A stretch of 12,141 bases of DNA from Bifidobacteriaceae bacterium (GCA_031260825.1 JAISKS010000064.1:1-12141), one strand, 5' to 3'. Positions 1 through 6,857 are shown, counted from the first letter of the stretch. The notes: a model not told the origin generated them from the sequence alone. A program made the numbers and translations.

Positions 1-70
1 TCATCCCTGATTTGTGGAATTTATTTACTATTTCATCTCTATATTCTTTTGTATAATGTCGGTATGTCAT
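1..70 (-). CDS. Transposase orfA N-terminus, IS3-like (partial, runs off the window)
   Basis: This is the first 23 codons of a frame starting at ATG 70 and still open at the window edge. The translation begins MTYRHYTKEYRDEIV, then N-K-F-H-K-S-G-M. It resembles the start of helix-turn-helix (Tnp_1 type) orfA proteins, which typically read YTxEFKxEIV followed by a short helix and SG. A purine-rich ribosome binding site (AAAGGA) lies 5 to 6 bases before the ATG. It sits in and next to the loop of a 10-bp hairpin (70-95), which could limit translation. The fragment is too short for a firm family call, and an unrelated small DNA-binding protein remains possible. The catalytic orfB, if present, lies beyond the left edge. 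Confidence 0.55.
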   Translation of the reverse strand, partial: MTYRHYTKEYRDEIVNKFHKSGM

Positions 71-95
71 TTTTTGATCCTTTCCGATCAAAAAA
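70..95 (-). promoter_or_regulatory. Hairpin presenting or hiding the transposase ribosome binding site
   Basis: TTTTTTGATC and GATCAAAAAA form a perfect 10-bp stem around a 6-base loop (GGAAAG on the minus strand). The ribosome binding site spans the loop and the right arm, and the A of the start codon is the last base of the stem. A weaker outer pairing (ATGTCGG at 56-62 with CCGACAT at 127-133) encloses the whole leader. Inference: folding could reduce transposase translation. The effect has not been shown. Confidence 0.45.
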
Positions 96-171
96 CTACG
101 GATTTTTTATCCCACCGCCGATATCACCGACATAAAAACTCAGCAAGATCGAATTTTAATGGATATTTTGG

Positions 172-239
172 CGAGACCCCCATTTGGAGTAGTTTTTGGG
201 CATAAAAACACCTAAAAACTACTCCAAATGGGGGTCTCG
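172..239. repeat. Near-perfect inverted repeat, 29-bp arms with a 10-base spacer
   Basis: The arms at 172-200 and 211-239 start CGAGACCCCCATTTGGAGTA and continue to a short T run and GG. They pair along all 29 positions with a single G-U pair (198 with 213). The 10-base spacer is 201-210. There is no T tract directly after either arm, so a classical terminator is unlikely. The arms look like two insertion-sequence ends with tips pointing outward, so this may be a miniature element or a doubled IS end. It lies between the lemA operon and the transposase start. Confidence 0.8.
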
Positions 240-255
240 ACAAAAACCCACCATA

Positions 256-347
256 GATTCCTGCTTTCGCAGGAATGACTAGATTCCCACCAAAGCCCCA
301 CAGATTCCCAGTCGAGTGAGCTCGCCATTAACTAGTGTGGGAATGAC
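256..347. repeat. Cluster of REP-like ATTCC/GGAAT palindromes
   Basis: A perfect hairpin at 257-276 has an 8-bp stem (ATTCCTGC with GCAGGAAT) and a TTTC loop, and is followed by GAC. A second, wider pair is ATTCCCA at 304-310 with TGGGAAT at 338-344, also followed by GAC. A third half-copy, AGATTCCCA, is at 281-289. Short palindromes of the form ATTCC...GGAATGAC are dispersed repeats in many bacterial genomes, including the dRS3 type. They lie directly after the DUF3137-like gene and could stabilise or end its transcript. Together with the IS they fill the otherwise gene-free stretch 71-368. Confidence 0.65.
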
Positions 348-368
348 ACACGCCAAACCCCAAAACAC

Positions 369-1838
369 TTACATAAACGAAGCGATCGCAATCCCAACAG
401 CAATAATAACTACCCACATACTAGTACTACCAGCAGCTTGTAGTTTCTTTTCATGCACAAGACCTTCTTCAGAGCATAACTTATCAACTGCATTACGGAT
501 TTTCGTTTTAGCAGCAGAATCTACGCGATTAAATGGATCCAAGTTTTCAATTAACTCATGATATATAAACGCATAACGAGCTAATCCCGAATGAATCATC
601 AGATTTTTAGGTGGTACCACTTCAACATCCATCAAATTTGGATTGAATAATTTGAATCCCATCGGAGGTAATGCAATGAAATAACCGCCGGAAATTGCAA
701 ATCCCCAATTTGGGCACATTGTAAGTATAGGCTCCTGAACATCTGTAGAAAATAGTGTCATAACATTTAATTCATCATCATTAGTTCCATCATTAGGAAG
801 GTACGCAGATGAAGAAAACTTATCATCAAATGCGGCTGAAAAGTTAACTTCTCTCATAGATGGGTTATTTGTCATTGCGGCAAGTTTTGTACCTAATTTT
901 GAAAATCCTTTTCCAAGTCCACTAAAGAAGTTTTTTGGTCTTACAACAATATGTGTAAGTTTTTTACTTGTATAATTTTCAATTGAACTAAGGAAATATG
1001 GTACAGTAACTTTTTGATAGGTTGTAGTTCTGTGCCCCTCATTATCTTCAGATTCATGCTCAATTTCATACCAATAAAATCCTTGCTGAAACATTGGAAC
1101 AGTTTGGCCAGAATAATCTTGAACATTATCTAATTTGAAAATCGAATTACATCCTGTAAATCTATCGCCTATTGGAAAAATCGCAGGATCTGTGCTATTC
1201 AAAAAACTAGCTATTTCATTTGAATTTGATATAAAATCAGGATTTACTTTACGACCCTCAGATCCAACCCCAGTTCCCTCAGTATTTGAGGCAAAAAAGA
1301 GTGCTTGACGAATCTGTCCAATTGTAAGATAATTTTTTGTTTTGTTACTATAAATAATAAAAAATATCATAGTAGCGACACCTATAATTAGCACAAGTGG
1401 ACTTGCTATTGGACCTAATATAGAAATAATCAAAACTGATAGCAGTACGGCTATTCCAGGAACCCATACGACCTTATTATGATTTTTAAGAAAAAATGGT
1501 GTTCCGATTTTTACATCTTCACGAATTTTTGCTTCATCTGCAGCGCGTTCTGCTTCTGTATATTCTACAGGTACACGTTTGAAAAGGCCTGTCGTTTTTG
1601 CTGACTTTATTGCAGCAATTTCAGCAATTTTTATATCTTCAGATTCTCTCTCAGCAATATCTAATTCTTGCTGTGTAAATTCAGAAAATGGCTTTTGAAG
1701 ATAAGACCAATCAACGTCAGCTAATTGCTCAACGATTGTTTTTATCTCGCCAGAATCACGCTTTCTACGAATTTCTTCAATATTAACTGCACGAGCCTGA
1801 GTATTTTCAGCACGCTCAAATGCGGCAACTTCTGACAT
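369..1838 (-). CDS. LemA-partner membrane protein, DUF3137-like
   Basis: This 489-residue protein has a soluble, charged N-terminal region (1-120, rich in Glu, Lys and Ala and probably helical). Two adjacent membrane segments follow at about 123-141 and 143-163, then a large soluble domain (about 170-465), and a C-terminal hydrophobic tail at about 471-489 that could anchor it. The large domain contains WYEIEHESEDNEG and a central FFSGLGKGF segment. Known: DUF3137 proteins often sit beside lemA and have two early membrane segments followed by a soluble domain. Assignment rests on this architecture and on the neighbour, not on a diagnostic motif. The start lies 8 bases after the lemA stop with no clear ribosome binding site, so it is probably translated by coupling to lemA. 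The C-terminal membrane tail is not something I can tie to the family. No enzyme function is visible. Confidence 0.75.
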   Translation of the reverse strand: MSEVAAFERAENTQARAVNIEEIRRKRDSGEIKTIVEQLADVDWSYLQKPFSEFTQQELDIAERESEDIKIAEIAAIKSAKTTGLFKRVPVEYTEAERAADEAKIREDVKIGTPFFLKNHNKVVWVPGIAVLLSVLIISILGPIASPLVLIIGVATMIFFIIYSNKTKNYLTIGQIRQALFFASNTEGTGVGSEGRKVNPDFISNSNEIASFLNSTDPAIFPIGDRFTGCNSIFKLDNVQDYSGQTVPMFQQGFYWYEIEHESEDNEGHRTTTYQKVTVPYFLSSIENYTSKKLTHIVVRPKNFFSGLGKGFSKLGTKLAAMTNNPSMREVNFSAAFDDKFSSSAYLPNDGTNDDELNVMTLFSTDVQEPILTMCPNWGFAISGGYFIALPPMGFKLFNPNLMDVEVVPPKNLMIHSGLARYAFIYHELIENLDPFNRVDSAAKTKIRNAVDKLCSEEGLVHEKKLQAAGSTSMWVVIIAVGIAIASFM

Positions 1839-1846
1839 TATTTAAA

Positions 1847-2416
1847 TTAGAATTGTACGTCTGGAGCAGTTTCAATTGTTTCTTGACGCTCTTCAGATAC
1901 TTTGTACATTTCAGCTTTTTTCACACCAGCTATACCAACGAATAATAAGCCAGGGAATGTTGTCATTGCTGTATTAAGTTTTGTTACAGAATTATTATAT
2001 AGATTTCTGCTTGAAGCGATTTTATCTTCAGTATCGCTGATTTCAGCTTGAAGTTGAAGAAAGTTTTGGTTAGCTTTTAGGTCAGGATAGCCTTCTGAAA
2101 TTGCTAAAAGTTTTGAAAGTGCGCCACCGATTTGTCCCTCAGCTTCAGCTAATTTTGAAGCGTTTTCAGGAGTGATATTACCATTAGTAGCTTTTGAGCG
2201 AGCCTCAACAACTTTTAAAAGAGTTTCTGACTCATGTTTTGCATAGCCTTTTACAGTGTTTACAAGATTTGGAATTAAGTCAGCACGTCTTTCAAGTTGA
2301 ACTGTGATTCCTGAGAAATCTTTTTCAACGCCTACAGATGCTGATCTAAGAGTGTTGAATGCTGAAATTCCAACTACTAAAACTATTACTACTAATACTA
2401 TAACTATTGTTGCCAT
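1847..2416 (-). CDS. lemA: LemA family protein
   Basis: This 189-residue protein matches the usual LemA length. It has an N-terminal membrane segment (residues 1-17) followed by a long helical domain. The family signature is clear at about residues 42-62: QLERRADLIPNLVNTVKGYA, then KHE. Further on it has the typical ARSKA, GGALSKLLAISEGYPDLKAN and YNNSVTKLNTA segments and a hydrophobic FPGLLFVGIAG stretch. LemA proteins are membrane-anchored with the helical bundle outside or facing the membrane, and their biochemical role is not settled. The ATG at 2416 is preceded by AAGGAG at a 6-base spacing, which fixes the start. It forms an operon with the DUF3137-like gene 8 bases downstream. A TATAAT box (2440-2445) upstream is embedded in a palindrome that could be an operator. 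Confidence 0.95.
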   Translation of the reverse strand: MATIVIVLVVIVLVVGISAFNTLRSASVGVEKDFSGITVQLERRADLIPNLVNTVKGYAKHESETLLKVVEARSKATNGNITPENASKLAEAEGQIGGALSKLLAISEGYPDLKANQNFLQLQAEISDTEDKIASSRNLYNNSVTKLNTAMTTFPGLLFVGIAGVKKAEMYKVSEERQETIETAPDVQF

Positions 2417-2439
2417 AAAGACTCCTTTATATCATTTAA

Positions 2440-2468
2440 ATTATACTATAAATTTTAGTATAATGCAG
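2440..2468 (-). promoter_or_regulatory. Possible lemA promoter in a 23-bp palindrome
   Basis: TATAAT occupies 2440-2445 on the minus strand, 24 bases before the lemA start codon. The palindrome TTATACTA (2441-2448) / TAGTATAA (2456-2463), with a 7-base spacer, covers the -10 region and the spacer. The -35 position (2463-2468, CTGCAT) is a poor match, so a regulator could be needed. The palindrome also begins inside the stop codon of the 142-residue gene, so a weak AT-only terminator is the alternative reading. Confidence 0.35.
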
Positions 2469-2883
2469 TATTATCGCTCTGGTAAATTATTTTATCGTCA
2501 AATTCAATATGCTGATTAACTTCACCAGTAGAATTATCATATTTAATAAAATAACATTTTGCTTCATTTTGTTTAATAGGTATAATATTTCCGTGAATCA
2601 CTAATTTACATTTATATATAGCATTACTAGTTACGGTCATATTCATTAATTTATCATTTATGAACATTTGAGCTGCCATATATGACTTATCTTTGGACTG
2701 ATAAAAAAAGTTTAACTGATTATATCTAATTTGTGACTCATCTAAATCTAAAGTCTCAGCTAAAATTGTTATAAAATAATCAACATTGCATAAATATCCT
2801 AATTTATAAAGATCATATTTTTGATTTTCCAATATGAACTCTCTTTTGATTGGCTGATAATAATCATCATTTAAATCATACAT
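2455..2883 (-). CDS. Hypothetical protein, 142 residues
   Basis: I do not recognise this protein. It is 142 residues, rich in Tyr, Asn, Asp and Ile, and shows no signal peptide and no membrane segment, so it is probably cytoplasmic. The middle (about 75-115) alternates hydrophobic and polar residues as in beta strands, and four Cys are scattered without a metal-binding spacing. The start is well supported: AGGAG lies 8 bases before the ATG, and a TATAAT box lies 18 bases upstream (2902-2907) after a 201-bp gap. Its stop codon overlaps the palindrome in front of lemA, so it may be transcribed alone or as the first gene of the lemA operon. It is more AT-rich than the neighbouring genes, which could indicate recent acquisition or weak selection. 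Confidence 0.75.
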   Translation of the reverse strand: MYDLNDDYYQPIKREFILENQKYDLYKLGYLCNVDYFITILAETLDLDESQIRYNQLNFFYQSKDKSYMAAQMFINDKLMNMTVTSNAIYKCKLVIHGNIIPIKQNEAKCYFIKYDNSTGEVNQHIEFDDKIIYQSDNTALY

Positions 2884-3084
2884 TTATCCGTCTCCTAACA
2901 AATTATAATATTAATAATAGTTTGAAAGAATTTTTGGGCTATATATTTTGTAACCTGATAATTAAATTAAAATAAAAAAATGTAAATAACTTTTGCAATT
3001 TTTTAAAAAATGCGCTACAAATCTGGGGAAAAAGGTGCAGACTACGAGCATGTAAAATTAAGTTACATTGATGTGATTATGTTT
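2884..3084. other. AT-rich intergenic stretch after the sirtuin gene
   Basis: No gene is supported here on either strand. It holds a probable -10 box (TATAAT on the minus strand, 2902-2907) for the 142-residue gene, without a good -35. It also has a near-palindrome of A and T runs bounded by GCA and TGC (2995-3013), and a 6-bp inverted repeat (ATGTAA 3050-3055 / TTACAT 3063-3068) just beyond the sirtuin stop. None is a convincing terminator. Confidence 0.4.
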
Positions 3085-4014
3085 TTAGAGGTTATTTTGA
3101 ACAGATGTAAATACTTCGCCGACATTACTATGAATGACAAGTTGAGCTGAATTATCAGCCGATACAGGATCTCTATTTATCACAACAAGCGCTTTTAGTG
3201 GGTTTCCGTCAGAATCAAAACTTCCGACCTTGCCAGTTTCCGCACCGCCGCCGCCAATCTTTCCACCGAAAAAGCCGCCGCCTACACTTCCCTTAAGTCC
3301 ATACATATTAGTAAACATCGACACTAAGCTCGCTGCAGGATAAACTTTCATAGATGTGCCTGCGACAATAAGTAAATCTGCATTGATCACCAATTGCTCG
3401 GCGGCATCCCAAACAGCAGGGTCTAATGGTTCTTCGTAAAGCACAACATCAGGCTTAATTAGTCCTCCGCAAGTGCCTCCAGAAGCAACAGATGCATTGC
3501 AAAGTGGAATTGATCTAAGCTGTTTATCGGTAAGTTTTGTAGCATCATAATCAATAAGGCAGCTAGAATCACGCGGCGGCTCGTCAAAACCAAGCACAGC
3601 TTCTGCCCCATAAAACGTCCCACATTTCATACAATAGTTTCTTAATACACTTCCATGAAGTTCATACACTTTTTCACTACCAGCGAATGTATGAAGTCCA
3701 TCGATATTTTGTGTTATAACAGGGATTCCTCGATTAGCTAAAAACGAATGAGCAGGATTAGGTTTAGCATTAAAAATAAGCATTTTTGAGCGATAAAATC
3801 TCCAGAATTCACTAGGTTTATTCATAAAGAATGTATGCGACAAAATAGTTTCTGGCGGATAATCATATTCTTGATTATAAATTCCATCAGTTGAACGAAA
3901 ATCCGGAATCCCACTTTCTGTAGAAACTCCAGCGCCGCCGAAAAATACAGGATTTTTAGCGTTTTTTAAATAGGAGGCTAATTGGTCAATTTTTGTAGCA
4001 TCTAATTCAGTCAT
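3085..4014 (-). CDS. Sir2 family NAD-dependent protein deacylase with Gly-rich insertion
   Basis: Sirtuins remove acyl groups from lysine using NAD+, or in some branches transfer ADP-ribose. All core motifs are present: GAGVSTESGIPDFRS (residues 27-41, NAD binding), TQNIDGLH (101-108), the catalytic His in ELHGS (His120) and GTSMKVYPA (219-227). Zinc ligands are likely Cys128 and Cys131 (CMKC), with Cys172 and Cys182. The second pair is separated by nine residues and preceded by a longer than usual loop (about 140-170). Residues 239-271 form a glycine-rich insertion (GGGFFGGK, IGGGG) between the GTS helix region and the VVIN strand, where family members normally have a short connector. At 309 residues it is about 60 longer than compact bacterial sirtuins. 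The usual FGE is YEE here. It has no clear partner gene. The ribosome binding site (AGGA, 8 to 9 bases before the ATG) is modest, and a hairpin lies just upstream. Confidence 0.92.
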   Translation of the reverse strand: MTELDATKIDQLASYLKNAKNPVFFGGAGVSTESGIPDFRSTDGIYNQEYDYPPETILSHTFFMNKPSEFWRFYRSKMLIFNAKPNPAHSFLANRGIPVITQNIDGLHTFAGSEKVYELHGSVLRNYCMKCGTFYGAEAVLGFDEPPRDSSCLIDYDATKLTDKQLRSIPLCNASVASGGTCGGLIKPDVVLYEEPLDPAVWDAAEQLVINADLLIVAGTSMKVYPAASLVSMFTNMYGLKGSVGGGFFGGKIGGGGAETGKVGSFDSDGNPLKALVVINRDPVSADNSAQLVIHSNVGEVFTSVQNNL

Positions 4015-4028
4015 AATTAATTATCCTA

Positions 4029-4078
4029 TATAGTTGAATCCCGCCTACAAAATAGTATCAGCGGGATAAACAACTATA
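4029..4078. other. Hairpin between the Lys-rich membrane protein and sirtuin genes
   Basis: TATAGTTG (4029-4036) pairs with CAACTATA (4071-4078). Inside this, ATCCCGC (4038-4044) pairs with GCGGGAT (4061-4067), leaving a 16-base loop and a small asymmetric bulge. The stem is GC-rich in an AT-rich region. No T tract follows on either strand. It could be a weak terminator for the 253-residue gene, an RNA processing or stability element, or a regulator of the sirtuin, whose start is 14 bases away. Confidence 0.55.
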
Positions 4079-4083
4079 ATAAA

Positions 4084-4845
4084 TTAGTTAGCTACAATCT
4101 TGAAATGATAAGTTGCGTATACTTTTCCATCAGCTGGATCAGTAAGGGTGAACTCATATTTTCCAGGAGACATTAAATCATATAATGCAGAATTATATGT
4201 AATTGTACGTGTTTTATTTGAGTCAACCTCATTATAATAAAGATTGCTAATTTGTTCTTTCATTTTATCATCATCAGCTGCATTTAAATTAACAACTTTA
4301 ATTTCAAGAATTTTATTTTGAATAGTGTTAACTGTTTCAGGTGTATCTTCTGGTCTTAAAATTGTATCAAAATCTACATTGATCACAAATGGAGAACCAA
4401 ACATTACTGTATTTGTAAGAGTTTCTTCATCGAAATGATTGTAATTTGTAGTTGAATATAATGCAACATTTTTTACAGGTGTTTCATATTTATTAGATCC
4501 GAAAACTGAATATTTGCAAATTGTTGTTAATGAAAAAATCAATGATGCAATCAGTACAATTACAACTGGAACATAAACATAAGCATTAAGTGTTAGCGGA
4601 TAAGCATCACCTGTTTTAGCTGATTTAGGCTTTGATTTTGCCTCAACTTTTGGTTCAGGTTTAACTTCTTTTTTAGCAGGTTTTTCTGATTTAGCCTTAG
4701 CTTCAACTTTTTCTGATTTATCAGTTTTTTTGAAATCTTCTTCGCTAGGTAGAGGAATAGAATTTGTGATATTTCTTGACACTCTAGCTTTTTCAGAAGT
4801 TGATTTATTAGCAGTAGTTTTTTTTGTAGATTTGTTCTCAGCCAT
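4084..4845 (-). CDS. Single-pass membrane protein with Lys/Glu-rich N-terminal arm
   Basis: This 253-residue protein is of unknown family. Residues 1-78 are highly charged and low in complexity, dominated by Lys, Glu, Ala, Ser and Pro, with repeated short blocks such as VEAKAKSEKPAKKE and KVEAKSKPKS. One membrane segment follows at about 89-110, and then a 140-residue soluble domain with beta-strand-like spacing ending near YEFTLTDPADGKVYATYHF. By the positive-inside rule the charged arm is cytoplasmic and the C-terminal domain extracellular. The domain resembles an immunoglobulin-like or carbohydrate-contact fold only in general texture. The start has AGGAG 7 bases upstream and its own possible promoter at 4872-4900. 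It lies 48 bases after the signal-peptidase-like gene, so both may act on the cell surface. The charged arm could bind nucleic acid or acidic proteins, but nothing here proves it. Confidence 0.85.
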   Translation of the reverse strand: MAENKSTKKTTANKSTSEKARVSRNITNSIPLPSEEDFKKTDKSEKVEAKAKSEKPAKKEVKPEPKVEAKSKPKSAKTGDAYPLTLNAYVYVPVVIVLIASLIFSLTTICKYSVFGSNKYETPVKNVALYSTTNYNHFDEETLTNTVMFGSPFVINVDFDTILRPEDTPETVNTIQNKILEIKVVNLNAADDDKMKEQISNLYYNEVDSNKTRTITYNSALYDLMSPGKYEFTLTDPADGKVYATYHFKIVAN

Positions 4846-4871
4846 ATTAGTCTCCTATCAATACTATGTAT

Positions 4872-4900
4872 ATTGTACCATATATTAGTGAAATTATAAA
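4872..4900 (-). promoter_or_regulatory. Possible promoter of the Lys-rich membrane protein gene
   Basis: Minus-strand extended -10 TGGTACAAT (TACAAT at 4872-4877), a 17-base spacer, and TTTATA (4895-4900) as a 4-of-6 match to the -35 consensus. It overlaps the stop codon of the preceding gene, so the gene could be transcribed both alone and from the tadB operon. Confidence 0.4.
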
Positions 4901-5634
4901 TAAAATTTTGACTTAGTTTTAAATATAATCTGTTCACGATTAATTATATACATTTCTGTATTTAATCGATTATTATATTTATCTAATTCATTTGGATTAA
5001 ACTTTCCGCTACAAATCTGAGTGCGAGAATCAACTGCATTTACTACATTATCACCGCGAACAAAATATTCATCTTCACCAAGCGCGAATGTAAAAGGCTG
5101 ATCGACCTTACATAAATCTTCATAAGAATAATGCTCGCCGTCTTCTCTTGTCTCGTTTAATCTAAGCCAGTTTAGTTCGCTTTCTTCTTGAAGATCTGAA
5201 TTTTCTTGTAATTTTACATAATTATCTTCAGTATAATTTCTTGCTTCAGAAAGTTCAAACTGTGCGTTTACAGCAATTGTACCATCAACATAAATAGTTA
5301 CGCGATCTCCCGGAATGCCCAAAATTCTACTCTCAAACTTTTCTAATCCTGAATCAGATATCCAATTATATGAATCGCGAATTACAACAATATCATCGCT
5401 TTTATAATCGCATTCATTCGCTTTTATTGATTCTACTTCACATCTAAAATAGCTTTCTTCAGGCTTGATTGGCAGGCCTAAAGATATACTCACTGGTTTT
5501 TCTGTATTATTCATATCGACGCGTTTTGTAACGAAAATAAAGGATTCATGCGTGAGTAAAATTGTAGCGCATACAGCAATTAATAATGCAAATATTACAA
5601 CTGCAATTTTATGTTTTAATATAAACTTTTTCAT
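4894..5634 (-). CDS. Signal peptidase I-like (S26) protein, catalytic dyad not evident
   Basis: This 246-residue protein has one N-terminal membrane anchor (about 9-28) and an outer domain with type I signal peptidase features. These are DDIVVI (80-85, the usual GDIVVF), RILGIPGDRVTIYVDGTI (103-120) and box E as FVRGDNVVNAVDSR (191-204). Known: active enzymes use Ser in SMxPTL and Lys in the KRxxGxPGD block. Here I find no SM-P motif in the expected region (30-60), and the Lys position is Ser102, as in ESRILG. Box E keeps DSR. An insertion of about 60 acidic residues (125-185) splits the domain, and four Cys (65, 75, 175, 208) could form disulfides. It may be an inactive, substrate-binding relative, or use different residues. 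It starts 24 bases after the MFS gene with AAGG upstream, in the tadB operon. Confidence 0.75.
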   Translation of the reverse strand: MKKFILKHKIAVVIFALLIAVCATILLTHESFIFVTKRVDMNNTEKPVSISLGLPIKPEESYFRCEVESIKANECDYKSDDIVVIRDSYNWISDSGLEKFESRILGIPGDRVTIYVDGTIAVNAQFELSEARNYTEDNYVKLQENSDLQEESELNWLRLNETREDGEHYSYEDLCKVDQPFTFALGEDEYFVRGDNVVNAVDSRTQICSGKFNPNELDKYNNRLNTEMYIINREQIIFKTKSKFYL

Positions 5635-5658
5635 AATTTAGCCTTAACAGCAAGAAAG

Positions 5659-6843
5659 TTATTTTGATTTTTTAGTGATTTGCAAATAAATAAACGAGAA
5701 GATTATAGAAAGAATTGCAAATACGATTCCCACTACAAGCCCAGCAAGTGAAGCATTTCCAAGTTTTTCAGCAGCCATTGTACCAAATTGATTTCCGAAA
5801 AATGCACCCATACAAAGCGATGCTTGTGAAAGGCAAATTGTGATTAAGCTTGATTTTGGAGCAGCGTTTACAAGAGATACTTGAATCGCTGGAATTAAAC
5901 ATTGAACAAGCGCTGCAGAAAGGGCAGTGATAACCACAACTGCGATCCAATTATTATATAAAGGAAGTCCTAATACGAATAGAATTAATAGGCCAAAAGA
6001 TGTAACATAATAAGGTGTACGAATATTTGTATTGCTTATTTTTCCACCAAAGCTTGCACCGAAATACATAAATATACCTGCAATAATTAGTGATACTGTA
6101 ATTGCCGTTGGAGCAACATCCATATCAGCTAAGATTGAAGAAATCTTTGAATAGAAAGCGTAGAACCCAATGCTCATAAGCACTGCAAGCAAATTAACTA
6201 AAATAAATGGTACAGATTTGAATGCAAGAAGTTCGTTTTTTACAGTAATCTTTTTTGGATCTGGAATAGCATTTGGTGAGAATACAATTATTAGTGCTAA
6301 GCAAATCGCAAATAAAATTGTAACGATTAAATAAGTTAATTTCCAATCAATTACATTTACAAGCATAGATACAGTAGGTGTACCAAAAATTGGACCAAGA
6401 GCAAAGCCTATTACAGGAAGTGCCATTGCTGAACCTTTTTTCTCTTCGCCCATAATGCGAGTAGCAAGAAATCCAGAGGCAGCGAAATAAACTCCAAGAG
6501 GAATTCCCAATATAAAACGACTAACAATAAATACAGTCGCTGTAGGAACTACTAAGAATAGTACATTTGCAAAAATTGCAATGCTGATAGCAATTATAAG
6601 AAGTTTCTTATAATCCATCTTTATGCAAGATAATGCAAGAATTGGAGATCCAATTAAAACACCTAGGGAAAACATATTGATTCCCCAAACAGCTGCATCT
6701 AAGCCTAAATCAGCAGCAATTGATGGAACAATTGCCATTGTCATAAGCATTGAAACTGCGTATGCAAAACCTCCAAGAGAGATTATTTTATATAATATGT
6801 TCTTTCTTGAATCTGTTAAATCAGACGCGGAGTTTGTTGACAT
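5659..6843 (-). CDS. MFS transporter, DHA1-like exporter
   Basis: This 394-residue protein has about 12 hydrophobic segments, the standard size for drug:H+ antiporter-1 type major facilitator proteins such as AraJ-like exporters. A short soluble N-terminus (1-15) is followed by the first helix. The RFILGIPLGVYFA stretch (about 109-121) and the GFALGPIFGTP motif (about 147-157, motif C-like, typical of exporters) are followed by WKLTYLIV, the conserved end of the N-terminal half. The loop between helices 2 and 3 carries CIKMDYKKLLI, a reduced form of motif A. The substrate cannot be told from sequence. It starts 14 bases after the tadC stop with no strong ribosome binding site, which points to an operon with tadB and tadC, although a pilus role for an MFS exporter is not established. 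Confidence 0.9.
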   Translation of the reverse strand: MSTNSASDLTDSRKNILYKIISLGGFAYAVSMLMTMAIVPSIAADLGLDAAVWGINMFSLGVLIGSPILALSCIKMDYKKLLIIAISIAIFANVLFLVVPTATVFIVSRFILGIPLGVYFAASGFLATRIMGEEKKGSAMALPVIGFALGPIFGTPTVSMLVNVIDWKLTYLIVTILFAICLALIIVFSPNAIPDPKKITVKNELLAFKSVPFILVNLLAVLMSIGFYAFYSKISSILADMDVAPTAITVSLIIAGIFMYFGASFGGKISNTNIRTPYYVTSFGLLILFVLGLPLYNNWIAVVVITALSAALVQCLIPAIQVSLVNAAPKSSLITICLSQASLCMGAFFGNQFGTMAAEKLGNASLAGLVVGIVFAILSIIFSFIYLQITKKSK

Positions 6844-6857
6844 ATTCTGTGTTTTAA

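Larger units (their letters stand above)
1..242 (-). mobile_element. Left end of an insertion sequence, probably IS3 family (partial)
   Basis: Seen: a transposase-like reading frame starts at 70 and leaves the window at 1. Upstream of it, reading on the minus strand from 242, is a TGT-starting stretch with a run of five C and then ATTTGGAGTAG. The whole region is unlike the neighbouring coding DNA. Known: IS3-family ends of the IS150 group usually begin TG and carry a C-rich block followed by a TTGGA-like block. Inference: the terminal inverted repeat would be about 242-211, followed by leader DNA and orfA. The other end lies outside the window, so neither the family nor the target duplication can be confirmed. 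The element lies in the same direction as, and just downstream of, the lemA operon. Confidence 0.5.

Noticed and set aside
14..205. 63-residue open frame on the plus strand
   Set aside because: It runs against the transposase start and through the inverted repeats. It has no ribosome binding site and no protein-like pattern.
316..561. 81-residue plus-strand frame at the end of the DUF3137-like gene
   Set aside because: It is antisense to a well-supported coding region and starts in REP-like repeats.
941..1126. 61-residue minus-strand frame
   Set aside because: It lies fully inside the DUF3137-like gene in another frame, without its own ribosome binding site.
2995..3013. A/T palindrome after the sirtuin as a terminator
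   Set aside because: The stem is only A-T pairs with a three-base GC cap, and no T tract follows the stem in the right place.
4593..4937. 114-residue open frame on the minus strand, rich in Lys, Leu, Asn and Gln
   Set aside because: It is another frame of the Lys-rich part of the 253-residue protein and its leader. Its composition follows from the repeated AAR codons, and the true frame has a ribosome binding site and a membrane helix.
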